A stretch of DNA of 64,000 nt, taken from contig CANNCQ010000001.1 in NCBI GenBank assembly GCA_947503135.1, positions 92,140 through 156,139 on the forward strand, written 5' to 3'. Under the pieces are notes generated by a model that was not told the origin of the DNA, did no database searches, and saw only the letters and a list, made by a program, of their open reading frames with translations. The position numbers and the translations under genes are program-made. Origin of the DNA: an uncultured Aquimarina sp. (GTDB lineage Bacteria > Bacteroidota > Bacteroidia > Flavobacteriales > Flavobacteriaceae). Below, in pieces: positions 61,623-64,000 of the stretch (positions within the stretch are counted from its first letter, which is position 1; the number at the start of each line of letters is the position of its first letter).

Positions 61623-63305
61623 TTAGTTTAACTTTTCTGTAAATAAATCTATAAGTGCTTGGTTAACATTTGCTGGATCGGGTTTCTGATGACCACGATA
61701 AATTCCAAAATTATCCTCATGATAGGTGTGGTAGGTAAAGTGAATATTATATTCTTTAGCCAAATCTAGCAAATCTTCAACATAAGTAGCGCCTCCTTTT
61801 CCATTTTGAAAACTAGGGAATCCAGTACCAAATTCGCCCATGTATAGCGGCACATTTTTCTCTTTAGCCCAATTCACAAATTTTTCTATTTCATAACGTA
61901 AATACTCTTTATTACGGTTTAAAATTTCTCCGTTAGAACGGTACATATCCAGTCTAAAATGGCAGTTTGCATTTGTGGCTACATCTTTACCTTTCATCCA
62001 TCCGTTTATTTGATAATGGTAATTTAATTTAGGTATAAAACGTAAGGAAGGGTTGGAAAGGTTGCAATCGTCCGTACTTTTTTCAATAAAAAGGCTTGTG
62101 TTATCAGTATGACCTATGGTTGCTAAACCTTGATTTCCAGAATTGTTATTACTCCAATAATACCAATTATCTAAACTATTTAAATTCAACTCCGAAATAT
62201 TACGAGTAAAGTTTCCATTAGCATCATATTCCTTAATAACTAAATCGTCAAAATAAACCCGACCTTCAACTTTTGCACCGATTAAAGCAGGAAGCACATA
62301 AGCGATATCGGTATCAGTTATTTTAAATTTTTCTCCTTCAAAATATTTCCAACTAGAGCGACCTGTCGAAATACTAGGATTACCGAAAGTAGCGGTTTTC
62401 CATACACCATCACCAACTTCTAAAATTGCTTCATCGGGATATTTTCCGCCATCAGGCAATTGGGTAAAATCCATTAACTGGTGTGTATATCTTATGGGAT
62501 CATAGCCGTGAAATTCATACACTATATTTTTACCTTCAACTACAGGAAAGTTTAAATTTTCGTCGGGCTGAAAATTCCCTTTTACATAAATCGCTTTTTC
62601 TATAAATAGTAAATGATGCGGGTTTACAGCTTGTATTTCGTTAATAAGTCTTTGTGCCAAACTAGACCATTGTGACATGGATTGACTGGGTACAGGCTCA
62701 TTAACGGGCCCAAAACCTATAATTTGCCCTTCTTCTTTATATATTTCGGCAATAGCTTTCCAAAGTTCAATTAAGCGGTTTTGATTTTCGGAAATATCCC
62801 AAAGTGCATCTCCATTTCCTTGCGATTGGTATCCTCCTTGTGGGGCATGCATATTTAAAATTAAGTAAACTCCGTATTTTTTTGCCCAAGCAATATTTTT
62901 ATCCAACCAATCCCAGCCTTCTTGTCGGTATTCATAAGGATTAGCATCATCTTCAAATAGACGGTAGTTTAAATAAAACCGTACCACATTCATTCCCATT
63001 TTACTAACCCTATCATAATCTATCTCAGAATGATGATTTGTAGGGGCAGAGGAGGAGTTGTTCCAAACTTCATTCCCAAAAGCAACTCCTTGTAAATACA
63101 ATGGGTTGCCTTGTGCATTTAATAATTGATCTCCATTTAAAGAGACTAAATTATTTGGTTTCGGATTTTCAGCAGTAATTGGCGAGGGAGATTCGTTGCC
63201 AGTAATTAAATTATTTTTTGGAGTAGTATTATTATCATCACTTTTTCCACAGTTAAAGAAGAAAAGGATAGCAATTAATAGGGTAATATTGGCTATAAAC
63301 TTCAT
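61623..63305 (-). CDS. GH5-family cellulase-like lipoprotein with inserted binding-type domain
   Basis: I start at ATG 63305 (MKFIANITLLIAILFFFNCG); the lipobox cysteine is residue 19 and is followed by KSDDN, which resembles the Bacteroidota surface-export signal. GH5 motifs are GFGPVNEPVPSQ (acid/base Glu, residue 203) and YMGEFGTGF (nucleophile Glu, residue 491). Between them, at about residues 295-455, a beta-sandwich-like stretch (YFDDLVIKEYDANGNF) looks like a carbohydrate-binding domain inserted in the barrel. It likely degrades a beta-glucan or mannan at the cell surface. Confidence 0.88.
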   Translation of the reverse strand: MKFIANITLLIAILFFFNCGKSDDNNTTPKNNLITGNESPSPITAENPKPNNLVSLNGDQLLNAQGNPLYLQGVAFGNEVWNNSSSAPTNHHSEIDYDRVSKMGMNVVRFYLNYRLFEDDANPYEYRQEGWDWLDKNIAWAKKYGVYLILNMHAPQGGYQSQGNGDALWDISENQNRLIELWKAIAEIYKEEGQIIGFGPVNEPVPSQSMSQWSSLAQRLINEIQAVNPHHLLFIEKAIYVKGNFQPDENLNFPVVEGKNIVYEFHGYDPIRYTHQLMDFTQLPDGGKYPDEAILEVGDGVWKTATFGNPSISTGRSSWKYFEGEKFKITDTDIAYVLPALIGAKVEGRVYFDDLVIKEYDANGNFTRNISELNLNSLDNWYYWSNNNSGNQGLATIGHTDNTSLFIEKSTDDCNLSNPSLRFIPKLNYHYQINGWMKGKDVATNANCHFRLDMYRSNGEILNRNKEYLRYEIEKFVNWAKEKNVPLYMGEFGTGFPSFQNGKGGATYVEDLLDLAKEYNIHFTYHTYHEDNFGIYRGHQKPDPANVNQALIDLFTEKLN

Positions 63306-63402
63306 AACACGTTTTTTAGGCATGCTATAATATACTATATGCTTTTAAAAAGGGAACTAGTTTTAATGAAGTTTTCGATGAAGTGTAATCAAAAATTAGC
63401 AT

Positions 63403-63934
63403 TTAGTCTTCAATATAAGAGGTGTTAGTTTCAAAACCATCAATACTTCGTGTATTTCTATCTTTCCAATATTGTTTAATTTTAGTTTCTCCCTGTTTGT
63501 CCGCCCATACATTTAAAGCAGTGCGTTCTTGTTTAAATTCCATAAACGGCACAGCAAAACCACATGAGGTTTGAACTAAATCTATTGCTAGCTCTACAAT
63601 TTGTCGTGCTCCAGTATATTCAGGAAATAGTGATGAATATTCATCAAAACAAATATCTCGTTTATGGTATATTTTTGCTTGTCCATAAAGCCTTAAAATT
63701 AAAGGCTTCTTGTCAAAAGAACAAAACATAATAGTCATTCTTGAGTTTTGAATTAAATGAGCGGCAGTTTCATTGCCGCTTCCTGTAAGATTGAGCCAAA
63801 CTATTTTATTTTCACCTAATACTCTAAACGAATCACAGCCTTTAGGAGAAATATTTACCCTGCCAGTTTCGGCAGCAGTACCAATGAAATAGATTTTTTG
63901 AGCTTCAATAAATTCTTTCCTGCATTCAAGTCAT
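63403..63934 (-). pseudogene. Pyridoxamine-phosphate-oxidase-family protein, frameshifted at codon 3
   Basis: The body of the protein (FIEAQKIYFIGTAAETGRVN, GNETAAHLIQNSRMTIMFCS, LRLYGQAKIYHKRD) fits the split-barrel FMN-binding family. The expected start ATG at 63934 reads ATG ACT TGA; removing one T gives MTECRKEFIEAQK, a normal family start. That ATG overlaps the stop of the upstream gene in ATGA, which supports it. Either this copy is broken, translation restarts downstream, or one base is wrong. Confidence 0.7.
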
Positions 63935-64000
63935 AAGTGCAAAAAGTTAATTTCGTTTACTTTTTTAGCAAAAATGGTTACTGGATTATCAAAGTTAAAT
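63931..64000 (-). CDS. C-terminal end of an unknown protein
   Basis: Only the last 22 codons are in the window (FNFDNPVTIFAKKVNEINFL, then HL and TGA). The TGA overlaps the ATG of the pyridoxamine-oxidase-like gene, so the two were translated together. The piece is too short to assign. Confidence 0.5.
   Translation of the reverse strand, partial: FNFDNPVTIFAKKVNEINFLHL

Overview
The window comes from a low-GC member of the Bacteroidota, most likely the family Flavobacteriaceae. The right part carries gldA (gliding motility), a PorP/SprF-type outer-membrane protein linked to type IX secretion, a long SecA and a four-gene phenylalanine/tyrosine operon. Several promoters match the Bacteroidota pattern TTG-N19-TAnnTTTG. 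I cannot name the genus.

Region A (1 to about 37.9 kb) reads as an integrated mobile element that starts left of the window and ends at a tRNA cluster (Arg, Pro, Ser). Its backbone genes from 1 to 31.1 kb all lie on the minus strand. They encode small arginine-rich or coiled proteins with one C-terminal membrane helix, a protein with an acidic head and a basic tail, an FtsK/HerA-like ATPase that could package DNA, a DnaA-domain-IV-like protein, and a block containing a DNA methyltransferase, a strawberry-notch-type helicase and a MoxR/CobS-like AAA ATPase. I see no terminase, portal or tail genes and no conjugation genes. A tailless, membrane-containing provirus, or a plasmid derived from one, is my leading but unproven reading.

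Three defence cassettes sit on the plus strand exactly at junctions between backbone gene blocks: AbiE (3.66-5.37 kb), Gabija (7.83-11.26 kb), and a type I restriction-modification operon with a HEPN-type Abi_2 gene (14.4-22.5 kb). Each is divergent from one backbone gene and convergent with the next. Behind the last cassette is a promoter followed about 60 bp later by a strong terminator, a candidate small RNA.

Region B (31.4-38.2 kb) is the control and integration end of the element: a glycosyltransferase-like protein, a winged-helix replication-like protein, two divergent regulators around a perfect inverted repeat, and a large serine recombinase whose reading frame runs into the tRNA-Arg gene. 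The palindrome GCTTTCGCGAAAGC occurs six times (two with one mismatch) between 13 and 30 kb and I found none elsewhere, which suggests this stretch has a different history from its host.

Region C (38.3-64 kb) is ordinary chromosome: trmD, uvrB, two DEAD-box helicases, a cobalamin adenosyltransferase, secA, the aromatic amino-acid operon, gldA and a GH5 lipoprotein. Its best find is upstream of pheA: a 17-residue leader peptide with five Phe and four Tyr, followed by alternative hairpins and a terminator, which is a textbook attenuator layout. Small signs of decay are a frameshifted YoeB toxin with an antitoxin remnant, a frameshifted pyridoxamine-oxidase-like gene, and a shrunken methyltransferase-like protein.
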